Shown here piece by piece: positions 33,715 to 41,544 of a DNA stretch of 64,000 nucleotides. The DNA is from Alphaproteobacteria bacterium. Lineage in GTDB: Bacteria; Pseudomonadota; Alphaproteobacteria; UBA8366; GCA-2717185. The notes under the pieces were generated by a model that saw nothing but the letters and a program-made list of their open reading frames with translations, searched no databases and had not been told where the DNA came from. The stretch is from the NCBI GenBank assembly GCA_012103325.1, contig WLWY01000003.1:186001-250000 (forward strand). The letters run 5' to 3'. Every line of letters begins with the position of its first letter. The stretch's first letter is position 1. The position numbers were made by a program, and so were the translations under genes.

Positions 33715-33974
33715 TACCAAGGATCGCTGATAGTGACACATAGAGACGGGTTATCCAGGTTTTCGGCAAGGAGCGCACGGCGCGGCGATGCGTGGCATCG
33801 GAAGCCGTGCGCGATGCTGTCCCAAAGCCTGGATAACCCGCCCTTGGGTCACGTATGTGGTCCGTCGGAGGGCGTCGGAGCGGCTTGACGATGCACCACA
33901 TCGACTGCACCACCCCTCCTACCCGACGGACCGCATTCGCGATCTCTAAGGGTCACTATCAGCGATCGTTGGTA
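33715..33974. mobile_element. 260-bp inverted-repeat element (MITE-like) with TAA target duplication
   Basis: The ends are 23-nt inverted repeats with one mismatch (33715-33737 and 33952-33974), extendable to 32 nt with three more mismatches. Inside are two more hairpins: 33747-33759 pairing with 33828-33840 (13 bp, plus an inner 9-bp stem 33773-33781/33804-33812), and 33859-33868 pairing with 33923-33932 (10 bp). TAA occurs immediately on both sides (33712-33714 and 33975-33977) and is the stop codon of the upstream gene. Removing the element and one TAA would leave TAA-GCG-ATG, a normal tight operon junction. No protein is encoded. Similar non-autonomous elements are moved by a transposase elsewhere in the genome. 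Confidence 0.7.
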
Positions 33975-33980
33975 TAAGCG

Positions 33981-34691
33981 ATGGAATATCATGACGAGGA
34001 GCGCAGGACCGTAGAAAAGGCACCAATTTGGCTGGTGACTTTCGGGGACGTGGTTGCGTTGCTATTGACCTTCTTTGTCATGCTTTTCGCAACGACCAAT
34101 ATACCCTCGGAAAATTGGGAGGCGGTGGTCGGTACGATGTCGGACAGTTTGCGCTTCTCTCGCGCGGGCAGAACGCCGAATCCGGACTCGGAAAATGCTA
34201 TTCCCGTTGTGGAGTTAAAAGCCGCGCTGCCATCGGAATATCTCACCGCCGTTTTGCGCGACCATCTAAGTCAGGATGATGTGCTGAAAGACGCGATCGT
34301 GAGGCAGCAGGACTCTCGTGTGGTTATCTCCTTGTTTGGCGATGCTGTGTTCGGCGCGGGAAACGCCGACCTGAACGAGGCCGCTAGCGAGGCGATCTAT
34401 CGGCTTGGCGGTGTGATTGCGAATGTAGGGAACCAACTTGAAGTGCTTGGTCATGCCGATCCCAGCGTTTTGGAAGGTGCTGATTTTAAATCCAACTGGA
34501 TGCTTTCATTGGATCGCGCCATGGCCGTCGCCAAGGAACTGCGCGCATCCGGTTATCGACGTAACATAATTGTCTTGGGGCTGGGCGACTCACGATACAC
34601 TCACCTGAATGTGGAGCTTAGCGAGGCGCGCAGATTGGAATTGGCACGGCGCGTCGATTTGGTATTGCACGACACGGCGGAAGAACGTTGA
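33981..34691 (+). CDS. motB: Flagellar motor stator protein MotB
   Basis: The protein has 236 aa. The transmembrane helix PIWLVTFGDVVALLLTFFVM (about 15-34) carries Asp23, the proton-binding residue, in the MotB motif W-x-V-T-x-x-D. The periplasmic OmpA-like peptidoglycan-binding domain is visible as VVISLFGDAVFGAGNADLNE, VLGHADPSVLEG, and SLDRAMAVAKELRASGYRRN. motA is not in the window. The start is only 3 nt after the right-hand TAA of the inserted element, so its translation may once have been coupled to the upstream gene. Its stop overlaps the next start. Confidence 0.85.
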   Translation: MEYHDEERRTVEKAPIWLVTFGDVVALLLTFFVMLFATTNIPSENWEAVVGTMSDSLRFSRAGRTPNPDSENAIPVVELKAALPSEYLTAVLRDHLSQDDVLKDAIVRQQDSRVVISLFGDAVFGAGNADLNEAASEAIYRLGGVIANVGNQLEVLGHADPSVLEGADFKSNWMLSLDRAMAVAKELRASGYRRNIIVLGLGDSRYTHLNVELSEARRLELARRVDLVLHDTAEER

Positions 34692-36136
34692 CCGCGATCC
34701 GCTTTCTGGTTGGTCTTGCCTTTCTGGCTTCGGCGGGGGCAGCTTTCGGCGAAGACGTAGCTATTCGCGGTTGGTCGCATTTGAAATTTGGCCGCCTTGT
34801 TTTCGATTGGCCAACCGCGGTTGAATATTCCGCCTCTATAGACAAGCGCCGCCTTACGGTACGTTTTAACAAGACGATTTCCGCCCGCTTTGAAGCGGCT
34901 TTGCAAAATCTTGGCGATTACGTCTCCAACGCATCGATATCGAGGGACGGCCGCATAGCGCGCTTTGATCTGGCGGGAGATTTTTCGCTGCGCGATTTCC
35001 GAAACGAAAACGCAATCGTTTTGGATCTCAGACGTGCGCAAAAAAAACCAGCTAGCAAGGTTACACCTCTCAGTATTCGCGTCGGCGAGCATCCGGCTTA
35101 TACGCGCTTGGTTTTTGACTGGAACCGTGCGGTTGAATACAACGCCGCGCTTCGCGATGGGCGTTTGCAGGTTCGTTTCGACAAACCGGCTATAATTAAC
35201 CTTCCCGTGCTGCGCGACCAACTCCCCGAAAATGTTAAAAATCCGCAGGCGTCGTCGCGTGATGATGGATTCGACTTTGGGCTCGGCGTAGAGCAAGGCG
35301 CACGATTACGACACTTCCGATCCGGCACGAAGGTCGTTGTCGACATTCTGGTCAAGAGCGAAAGTGCGAAGAAGCCGGAAGCTGAGAAACCTGCGCCGCC
35401 TCCTGAACCTATTGCCAAGAACGCAGTGCCTGCTGTGCCGGAGCCGAGTACGGTATCGCAAGACGAACTTCTTGAAGCCGCTCGGAAGGCGGTTGCGGAT
35501 GCGAAAAAGCAAGTCGCCTCCGCGGGGCCGCGTCGTTTGATTCCAGAACCGCAAACCGAAGAGGCGAAGCCCAAACCGGATCCTGAAGCAAATGAATTGT
35601 CCGAAGCGCCTGTGGAGAGCTCTAAATCAGCCGCGAAGGATGAGCAACCGTCGGCGGAGGTACCACCGCTGGAGCCAAAACGCGGCGGCATCATCGCGCA
35701 AGCCGTCCGAGAGTCGAACGCTGCTGAGTCTGAAGGTGCCAAGCCACCGCTGGTGAGTCTTGTCTTTGAATGGCCGGAAGCCGTTGGTGCGGCGGTGTTC
35801 GAGCGCGCGGGTTTTGTGTGGATCATTTTCGATAAGCGGGCACCCATCGAACTCGCAGCGTTGCGGGAGGCAGGAAAAGGACTTGTCTCCCGTTTGGAGC
35901 AATTGCCGATCGGAAATGCGACGGTGCTTCGAATGGTGCCGGGTCCCGGTATCGGCCCGTTTGCGCGACGCGACGGCACGAATTGGGTGGTTGACTTTCG
36001 GCGTGGAAAGATACGGCCCGACATTCAGATTGGAATCGACGCCGATCCCGATGCCGAAGGTGGCGCTCGGTTGTTCTTCCCAGCAATTGACGTCGGCTCA
36101 GTGATACGGATGCCTGTCCGGAGGTCGGAGACTTGA
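34688..36136 (+). CDS. Secreted AMIN-like domain protein, first part of a probable split gene
   Basis: The protein has 482 aa. A TTG start overlapping the motB stop is followed by a clear signal peptide (IRFLVGLAFLASAGAAFGED). Two repeats of a beta-rich AMIN-like module follow (FGRLVFDWPTAVEYSASIDK and YTRLVFDWNRAVEYNAALRD). Then comes a Pro/Glu/Lys linker and a third module (VSLVFEWPEAVGAAVFERAG then FVWIIFDKRAPIEL). Just before the stop, the frame shifted by one base reads DTDACPEVGDLIQVATV into the next gene. The next gene has no signal peptide, so the two are probably one periplasmic protein of about 1150 residues. Proteins of this kind follow motB in related flagellar loci. Confidence 0.65.
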   Translation: MTAIRFLVGLAFLASAGAAFGEDVAIRGWSHLKFGRLVFDWPTAVEYSASIDKRRLTVRFNKTISARFEAALQNLGDYVSNASISRDGRIARFDLAGDFSLRDFRNENAIVLDLRRAQKKPASKVTPLSIRVGEHPAYTRLVFDWNRAVEYNAALRDGRLQVRFDKPAIINLPVLRDQLPENVKNPQASSRDDGFDFGLGVEQGARLRHFRSGTKVVVDILVKSESAKKPEAEKPAPPPEPIAKNAVPAVPEPSTVSQDELLEAARKAVADAKKQVASAGPRRLIPEPQTEEAKPKPDPEANELSEAPVESSKSAAKDEQPSAEVPPLEPKRGGIIAQAVRESNAAESEGAKPPLVSLVFEWPEAVGAAVFERAGFVWIIFDKRAPIELAALREAGKGLVSRLEQLPIGNATVLRMVPGPGIGPFARRDGTNWVVDFRRGKIRPDIQIGIDADPDAEGGARLFFPAIDVGSVIRMPVRRSET

Positions 36137-38166
36137 TACAGGTGGCGACGGTTCAGGCTTCTGGCCAGGGTGTCGCTGGACAACGCGCCTACCCTGAGTT
36201 CCAGATACTCGCCTCGACTCAGGGTATAGCAGTCGTGGGCTTGAGTGATGATGTGGAGCTTGAAAAGGTCGAGGGAGGACTGATTCTGTCGTTGCCTGGT
36301 GGACTTCACATATCGGGCATTTCTCCTGATACCACGGTTAGTAGCGGTGCCCCGGCAGGTCGCGCGCGCCGTATATTCAAACTTTCGGAGTGGCGGAAGA
36401 GCAATGAGAAAAACTATTACGAAGCGCGGCAAAAGCTCCAAGACGCCGCAGCCAGACAGCCAAGCGAGCAGCGCGACCTATCGAGACTTAAACTGGGCCA
36501 GTTTTACTTCGCACGCGGACTAGGGCCGGAAGCGAAAGGGGTTCTCCAGGTTGTCGAAGGCGCGGACCCGCGTACAGCGACGAAGCCGGAGTTCAAGGCT
36601 TTAACCGGTGCGGTTGCCGCCTTAAACGGTGACTATAATGCAGCTGCTCGAAACCTGAACGATCCTCGGCTCGACAAATATGAAGAGATTCAATTATGGC
36701 GCGGCGTTGCGGCGGCAAAAGCGGAGCGATGGAAGGACGCTCAGCAGTTATTCAAGCTGGGTGATACCGTATTGCACGCCTATCCGGAGCCGTTGAAAGG
36801 AAAACTTGGACTACTCCGGGTCGAAACCGCGCTGAAGGCACGTGACAGCGGCAGTGCCGCGCGTTGGCTGACGACGCTGGATAAGCAGACCGACGGCATG
36901 ACCCGGGGAGAATTGGCGACCTTGCGCTATTTGCAGGGGCGACTTGCCTTTGTTGAACAGGATATTGACCGTGCCACCGAGCTGTGGTCGGCATTGCAGG
37001 ACAGCGGCGATACCTGGAACGCGGCACGGGCGGAACTTTCTCTCGTCAATTTGGGACTTCTGCAAAGCTCGATGAGTGAGGATGAGGCCATACAGCGCTT
37101 GGAGAATCTTCGCTATCAATGGCGTGGCGATGAGTTTGAACTTCAGGTTCTTCGGCGCCTCGGTGGGTTGTATCTGGATCGTGACGATTATCGGGGTGGG
37201 CTCGGGACCTACCGCGTCATCGCGACCTATTTTCCTGAGCATCCGGATACGGAGCGAATCGCGCAGACCATGACGGACTCGTTCAAAAAGCTATATCTGG
37301 GTGGAGTGGCCGACAAGTTGCCACCGCTGACCGCTTTGGCGCTTTATGACGAATTCCGCGAACTGACGCCTGCTGGGCCAGAAGGTAATTTGATGATTCA
37401 AAAGCTTTCCGAAAGGTTAGTCGATGTCGACCTTCTGAATCGGGCAGCGGATTTGCTTGAGCATCAGGTTAAATTCCGGTTGCAGGGCGAAGACCGAGCG
37501 AAAGTTGGCGCTAAGCTGGCTCTTATTCGCCTGCTCGACCGCGATCCCGAGAAGGCAGTACAAGCGCTGCGGATGACGGCATTCCCGCGTTTGCCGGAGC
37601 AGCTTGATGACGATCGCCGCAGGATACAGGCGCGGGCGGCGTTTGAAATTGGTCGCGTCAGTAAAGCGATAGAGCTGCTTGCTGGCGATGTTTCGCGAAA
37701 TGCCGACCTATTGCGTGCTGACATTCAATGGCGCACGGAAAACTGGTCGGAGGCGGCGAAGGTTCTACAGCGTCTTTCCGGTGATCCGCCGCCGGAAGGG
37801 ACAACCTTCGACAGGTCTGAAGCCCAAGTCGTCTTGAATTGGGCCGTTGCGCTGCGTTTGGATCGGGACGAGAGTGGGCTCGAAGTCGTACGCGCGCTCT
37901 ATGGTCCGGCGATGGCGGCAAGCCCGTTAAGTAAGGCGTTCCAGTTCATTGCCAGCGCATCAGAGGCGGATGAGCCTTTGGATCTGGAAACCATTACCAG
38001 CCGCATCGCGGATAACGGTGTTTTTGAAGCGTTTCTCGCCGAATATCTGGCTGACAATAAGAAGCGTCTGCTCAAATCCCCTGTCGCACCGGTTCAACCG
38101 CCTGAACCCGAACCCGCACCACCTCAGGCGGAGGGGGCAACCGCGGAAGCTGAAAACAACGCCTAA
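36133..38166 (+). CDS. TPR-rich periplasmic protein, second part of a probable split gene
   Basis: The protein has 677 aa from a TTG at 36133 that overlaps the previous stop (TTGA). It starts inside a beta-rich region (YPEFQILASTQGIAVVGLSD). It continues with helical TPR-like repeats over residues about 85-630 (for example YEEIQLWRGVAAAKAERWKD and LRRLGGLYLDRDDYRGGLGT) and ends in a Pro/Glu tail. It has no signal peptide or membrane span, which does not fit a free-standing periplasmic protein. The frame is open upstream to 36091 in line with the preceding gene. It is either a translationally coupled partner or, more likely, the C-terminal two thirds of one gene broken by a one-base deletion. 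Confidence 0.65.
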   Translation: MIQVATVQASGQGVAGQRAYPEFQILASTQGIAVVGLSDDVELEKVEGGLILSLPGGLHISGISPDTTVSSGAPAGRARRIFKLSEWRKSNEKNYYEARQKLQDAAARQPSEQRDLSRLKLGQFYFARGLGPEAKGVLQVVEGADPRTATKPEFKALTGAVAALNGDYNAAARNLNDPRLDKYEEIQLWRGVAAAKAERWKDAQQLFKLGDTVLHAYPEPLKGKLGLLRVETALKARDSGSAARWLTTLDKQTDGMTRGELATLRYLQGRLAFVEQDIDRATELWSALQDSGDTWNAARAELSLVNLGLLQSSMSEDEAIQRLENLRYQWRGDEFELQVLRRLGGLYLDRDDYRGGLGTYRVIATYFPEHPDTERIAQTMTDSFKKLYLGGVADKLPPLTALALYDEFRELTPAGPEGNLMIQKLSERLVDVDLLNRAADLLEHQVKFRLQGEDRAKVGAKLALIRLLDRDPEKAVQALRMTAFPRLPEQLDDDRRRIQARAAFEIGRVSKAIELLAGDVSRNADLLRADIQWRTENWSEAAKVLQRLSGDPPPEGTTFDRSEAQVVLNWAVALRLDRDESGLEVVRALYGPAMAASPLSKAFQFIASASEADEPLDLETITSRIADNGVFEAFLAEYLADNKKRLLKSPVAPVQPPEPEPAPPQAEGATAEAENNA

Positions 38167-38205
38167 CGCGAGTTCTCTTTCCTTTTCTCCTAAAATCTGT
38201 CTCGG

Positions 38206-38949
38206 TTAGAGCGGACCAAAGCTTTGTGTCAAGCTGCCGGCGACGAGGTACCAGCCATCGACCAGTACGAAAAAGATCAATTTGAAGGGCAGGGAAATCA
38301 TGACTGGTGGCAGCATGAGCATGCCCATGGACATGAGTACGGACGCTACGACCATATCGATCATCAAAAAAGGCACGAATAGAAGAAAACCGATTTCGAA
38401 CGCGCGCCGTAGCTCCGATATCATGAAGGCGGGAATAAGCACCCGCAACGGCGTCTCTTCGAAAGACGGCACCGTTTCCAACCGTCCCAGTTGGACAAAT
38501 AGCTTCAAATCCTTCTCTCGGACATGTTTGAGCATGAAGCTGCGAAACGGCTGAACGGTGCGCTCGAAGGCGACCTCTTCGCTGATTTGTTCCTCGATCA
38601 GCGGCACGATGCCGTTGGAGTAGGCATTCTCCAGAGTCGGCTGCATGATAAAAAACGTCATGAATAACGCGAGGCTGATCAGGACCGCGTTCGGCGGCGT
38701 TTGCTGGGCGCCCATCGCAGTTCGTAGGAATGACAGGACAACGACGATACGCACAAACGATGTCACCATGACGAGGATCGAGGGCGCGAGCGACAAAATC
38801 GCCATCAAAACGACGATCTGAACGATCCGGCCGGTAGCCGATCCGCCGTCTCCGAATTCTAGATTTAAGCTCTGCGCCGCCGCCGAACCCGCGAAAGCAA
38901 TAAAACCGATGGTGGCTAACAGCCCTGCAAGGTTTCGCGATGCTAACAC
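38206..38949 (-). CDS. fliP: Flagellar export gate protein FliP
   Basis: The protein has 247 aa from a GTG at 38949 that overlaps the last codons of fliO (GTGTTAG). The open frame continues upstream but is not FliP-like. Signal peptide: LLATIGFIAFAGSAAAQ. Family motifs: LAPSILVMVTSFVRIVVVLS, LRTAMGAQQTPPNAVLISLA and LIPAFMISELRRAFEIGFLL, then LFVPFLMIDMVVASVLMSMG and MLMLPPVMISLPFKLIFFVL. FliP forms the core of the export gate with FliQ and FliR, which are encoded at 41545-42582 in the divergent operon. Confidence 0.95.
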   Translation of the reverse strand: MLASRNLAGLLATIGFIAFAGSAAAQSLNLEFGDGGSATGRIVQIVVLMAILSLAPSILVMVTSFVRIVVVLSFLRTAMGAQQTPPNAVLISLALFMTFFIMQPTLENAYSNGIVPLIEEQISEEVAFERTVQPFRSFMLKHVREKDLKLFVQLGRLETVPSFEETPLRVLIPAFMISELRRAFEIGFLLFVPFLMIDMVVASVLMSMGMLMLPPVMISLPFKLIFFVLVDGWYLVAGSLTQSFGPL

Positions 38950-39242
38950 TCTGCTTCGTTTCCTGAGGCGCTGTTCGCTGGGCTGCTCTCGATAAGCGTT
39001 TCCGAGCTTGCCCCAAGCAAAATCAGGTGCTCGCGATTGTCGCGCTTCACCAGGACCAGCCGGCGCCGTGCATCGATCGCGGCTACCTCGACAACCTGTA
39101 GCCGGCGTCCCTGTCCCTTGCGGCGGGGCGCCATTCCCATCGCACTGGCGCCATAACGCCGAAGCAGTAGACCGATGAGTCCGATAAGGCCGAGGACGAA
39201 TACCAGAGCCAGTACAAATCTTAGGTAGCCGTCGAAGTCCAT
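38943..39242 (-). CDS. fliO: Flagellar biosynthetic protein FliO
   Basis: The protein has 99 aa. It has one N-terminal transmembrane span (LRFVLALVFVLGLIGLIGLLL), then a small cytoplasmic domain with RRLQVVEVAAIDARRRLVLV and REHLILLGASSETLIES, typical of FliO. FliO assists assembly of the FliP ring. It lies immediately upstream of fliP and overlaps its GTG start. It is 39 bp after the coiled-coil gene on the same strand. Confidence 0.88.
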   Translation of the reverse strand: MDFDGYLRFVLALVFVLGLIGLIGLLLRRYGASAMGMAPRRKGQGRRLQVVEVAAIDARRRLVLVKRDNREHLILLGASSETLIESSPANSASGNEAEC

Positions 39243-39281
39243 TGCGCATTCCAGATATACACGCCGTTAGGGGCGCATTGG

Positions 39282-39596
39282 CTACGCCTCGGGTTCAGAA
39301 GAGCTTTTATCGGCTTCGGATTTCTCGGCGTCGCGCAGTATTTCCACGACCTTCGCTTGCACGTATTGAATCTCTTCCGAGAACAAGCGCAGATCACCCA
39401 GCAAGTTGTCGAGCGGAGGCTTGATCTCCGCCGCGTCTTCCGGCTCGAGGTCGACGATGCGCTGACATTCAGATTCGATCCTCTGATGGACGCTTTCTAT
39501 CGTTACGAGCTCGCCCTTCAGCAATTGCTCTCGAGCGTTGGTTACTTCTTCTGCCAATTCGGACAGCTTGTTAAGTATCTCGTCCTTCTGGGCCAT
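39282..39596 (-). CDS. Small coiled-coil protein of the fliOP operon
   Basis: The protein has 104 aa from the ATG at 39596 (MAQKDEILNKLSELAEEVTN). It is strongly helical and charged over its whole length (VHQRIESECQRIVDLEPEDA, LFSEEIQYVQAKVVEILRDA), with an acidic tail. The start lies 26 bp inside the end of fhlB, indicating coupling. I do not recognise the family. Size, helicity and place among export-apparatus genes would fit a FliT/FlgN-like chaperone, but sequence evidence for that is lacking. Confidence 0.6.
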   Translation of the reverse strand: MAQKDEILNKLSELAEEVTNAREQLLKGELVTIESVHQRIESECQRIVDLEPEDAAEIKPPLDNLLGDLRLFSEEIQYVQAKVVEILRDAEKSEADKSSSEPEA

Positions 39597-40002
39597 GGTC
39601 GCCTTCCTCCGGTAGGGGAGATACGCTCTCCCGCGCCAATTGTTCGAGGTATTCGGAAGCGTCGTCGCTGGTACTAGCGTAGACGTAACGCAAGATTTCT
39701 GCCACCGCGACAAATGCTTCGATTGGAATTTCGCTATCCAAATCAACCGTAGCGAGAATTTCAGCGAGATCGGTGTCTTCTCGGACCTTTATGCCATTTC
39801 GAAATGCGATATCGAGGATCGTTTCGGCAAATTCTCCCCGACCGGTCGCCAGCACACGGGGTACCGATTCGGGGACGCCACTGGGATTTCCCAACGCTAC
39901 GGCAATGGTATCTTTTGCCCGGTCTGCGCCGCTGGGTACGGCAATATTTGACCTTTTGCTGTCTCGGCTCGGCGACTCCATAGGACGCGGGCGCTTCAGC
40001 AT
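39571..40002 (-). CDS. FhlB-like protein (FlhB C-terminal domain homologue)
   Basis: The protein has 143 aa. Residues about 48-113 match the cytoplasmic switch domain of FlhB/EscU/YscU: VPRVLATGRGEFAETILDIA, FRNGIKVREDTDLAEILATV, and PIEAFVAVAEILRYVYAS. It lacks transmembrane segments and the autocleavage motif NPTH. In FhlB/FlhX proteins this domain can partly replace the cleaved C-terminal part of FlhB. The full FlhB is at 42587. The N-terminal 40 residues are disordered. It is the first gene of a minus-strand operon with the coiled-coil gene, fliO and fliP. Confidence 0.82.
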   Translation of the reverse strand: MLKRPRPMESPSRDSKRSNIAVPSGADRAKDTIAVALGNPSGVPESVPRVLATGRGEFAETILDIAFRNGIKVREDTDLAEILATVDLDSEIPIEAFVAVAEILRYVYASTSDDASEYLEQLARESVSPLPEEGDHGPEGRDT

Positions 40003-40332
40003 GGCATTTCGCCTTCATAACTCTTGTAGAGTTTGAGACTACAGAGATTCGCTAACATACGGAACGCATAAGTATGCAACTTAATTTTATCGATATTCAG
40101 GGAGAAGAAACCGATCTAATTATTTGAAAATATGTATACTTTGAAAATTTTTTTATAAAATGACATGAGCTCATTTTATTGTCGGCCCGTTATTAACGGT
40201 GTGATCTTCCGCCCTTTTTCGAAGAGACCTCCGAATTTCGCTCCTCCGTCCTTCCTCAATCAAAATGGCACGTTCCCTGCATTGATTTTGTGATCGTTTG
40301 CCGATGTGTATAGATCGCAGAGTGTAGGAACC
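40003..40332. promoter_or_regulatory. Divergent control region of fhlB-fliOP and flgB-flhB-cckA
   Basis: The region holds a very AT-rich stretch (about 40081-40180), a perfect palindrome CCGTTA-T-TAACGG (40187-40199), and the sigma-54 promoter for flgB (40266-40281). The palindrome, 67 bp upstream of the promoter, is a candidate activator site. No sigma-54 match faces fhlB. Confidence 0.5.
40266..40281 (+). promoter_or_regulatory. Sigma-54 promoter of the flgB operon
   Basis: TGGCACGTTCCCTGCA has a perfect TGGCAC half and CTGCA at the correct spacing. It lies 51 bp before the flgB ATG. Confidence 0.72.
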
Positions 40333-40746
40333 ATGGATTTAGGCAGCTTACCCGTTTTCAAGATGATGACGGCGAAAATGGACTGGCTCGGACGCCGGCA
40401 ACGGGTTCTTGCGCAGAATATTGCGAACGCCGATACGCCTGATTACGTACCGAAAGACTTGAAAGCGATAGATTTTAAGGATGCGCGACGGCGCGAATCG
40501 TTTCGCCTGCAGCTCGCGGTTACGAACTCGGGACACGTTCAAAGCAAGATTCAGCAATCCAGTATAGGCGATGAGAAAAAGGATCGTCAGAATTATGAGG
40601 TGTCGCCGACAGGCAACGCAGTCGTGCTGGAAGAGCAGCTAATCAAGGTTGCAGACACGGCAGGCGCCCATCAGCTGGTGACCAATTTATACCGCAAAAA
40701 CCTGGGCCTTTTCCGCATCGCCCTGGGCCGTCAGTCCGGGCAGTAG
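40333..40746 (+). CDS. flgB: Flagellar proximal rod protein FlgB
   Basis: The protein has 137 aa from the ATG at 40333 (GTAGGAA upstream). It contains the rod signature RQRVLAQNIANADTPDYVPK (the second helix with NIANxxTP) and the C-terminal ITKVADT-like segment (EEQLIKVADTAGAHQLVTNL). FlgB is part of the proximal rod just above the MS ring. It heads flgB-flgC-fliE-fliQ-fliR-flhB-cckA, all in the same direction with small gaps. Confidence 0.95.
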   Translation: MDLGSLPVFKMMTAKMDWLGRRQRVLAQNIANADTPDYVPKDLKAIDFKDARRRESFRLQLAVTNSGHVQSKIQQSSIGDEKKDRQNYEVSPTGNAVVLEEQLIKVADTAGAHQLVTNLYRKNLGLFRIALGRQSGQ

Positions 40747-40776
40747 GTCTCTTTTAGCATCAGAAAGAAATAGGCG

Positions 40777-41190
40777 ATGGACTCCGATCTTCAGGCAAGT
40801 ATGGCGATATCCGCTGCGGGACTCCGTGTTCAAGGGCAGCGGGTCAAGGTCATTGCAGAGAATGTTGCGAACTCCAACTCGACCGCGGATACGCCGGGAG
40901 GTGACCCGTACCGCCGAAAAGTGCTAACTTTCCAGAACGTGTTCGATCGGGCGTTGGACGCTGATATGGTTCAAGTAAGGAAGGTGGTGGGAGACCGGAG
41001 CGACTTCGGTCTTGTGTTCGATCCGAACCACCCGGCTGCGGGACCTGACGGATACTACAAGACGCCGAATGTGAATGGGCTGATCGAAATGACGGATATG
41101 CGAGAGGCGCAGCGCAGCTACGAAGCAAACCTGAACGTGATCGAGACGTCGCGTTCCATGATGATGCGGACAATCGATCTACTGAGGTAA
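40777..41190 (+). CDS. flgC: Flagellar proximal rod protein FlgC
   Basis: The protein has 137 aa, normal length. It starts DLQASMAISAAGLRVQGQRV, then AENVANSNSTADTPGGDPYR (rod signature) and FQNVFDRAL. It has ILMADMREAQ-like text as GLIEMTDMREAQRSYEANLN, and ends VIETSRSMMMRTIDLLR. It polymerises in the proximal rod with FlgB and FlgF. Confidence 0.96.
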   Translation: MDSDLQASMAISAAGLRVQGQRVKVIAENVANSNSTADTPGGDPYRRKVLTFQNVFDRALDADMVQVRKVVGDRSDFGLVFDPNHPAAGPDGYYKTPNVNGLIEMTDMREAQRSYEANLNVIETSRSMMMRTIDLLR

Positions 41191-41216
41191 GATACTAATC
41201 CGGAGGCATTAAAGCG

Positions 41217-41528
41217 ATGGCAGTAGATTTTTCGCGCGCCGCCGACGCGCTGAACAAAGCCGCACAGCTCGGTGGATCAACTGGGATGGAGGCGCGTGAT
41301 ACGCCTGCACCCGGGCAATTTGCGGAAATGGTCCAGAAGGTCGCCGAAAACGCGATCGAGGCTGGCGAGAAATCCGAACAGATGACAGCCGCGGCAGTTC
41401 AAGATAAAGCCGACTTGACGGAAGTTGTGACAGCGATTTCGAATGCAGAAGTCACGTTGCAGACAGTCGTAGCGGTGCGCGACCGAATAATTTCGGCATA
41501 TCAGCAGATATTACGGATGCCGATTTGA
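41217..41528 (+). CDS. fliE: MS ring-rod junction protein FliE
   Basis: The protein has 103 aa. The conserved C-terminal helix is present (DLTEVVTAISNAEVTLQTVV then AVRDRIISAYQQILRMPI), ending with the family's RMP motif. FliE is the adaptor between the export gate/MS ring and the rod and is the first exported substrate. It follows flgC by 26 bp. Confidence 0.95.
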   Translation: MAVDFSRAADALNKAAQLGGSTGMEARDTPAPGQFAEMVQKVAENAIEAGEKSEQMTAAAVQDKADLTEVVTAISNAEVTLQTVVAVRDRIISAYQQILRMPI

Positions 41529-41544
41529 CGCCGAGCGGCGGCCA

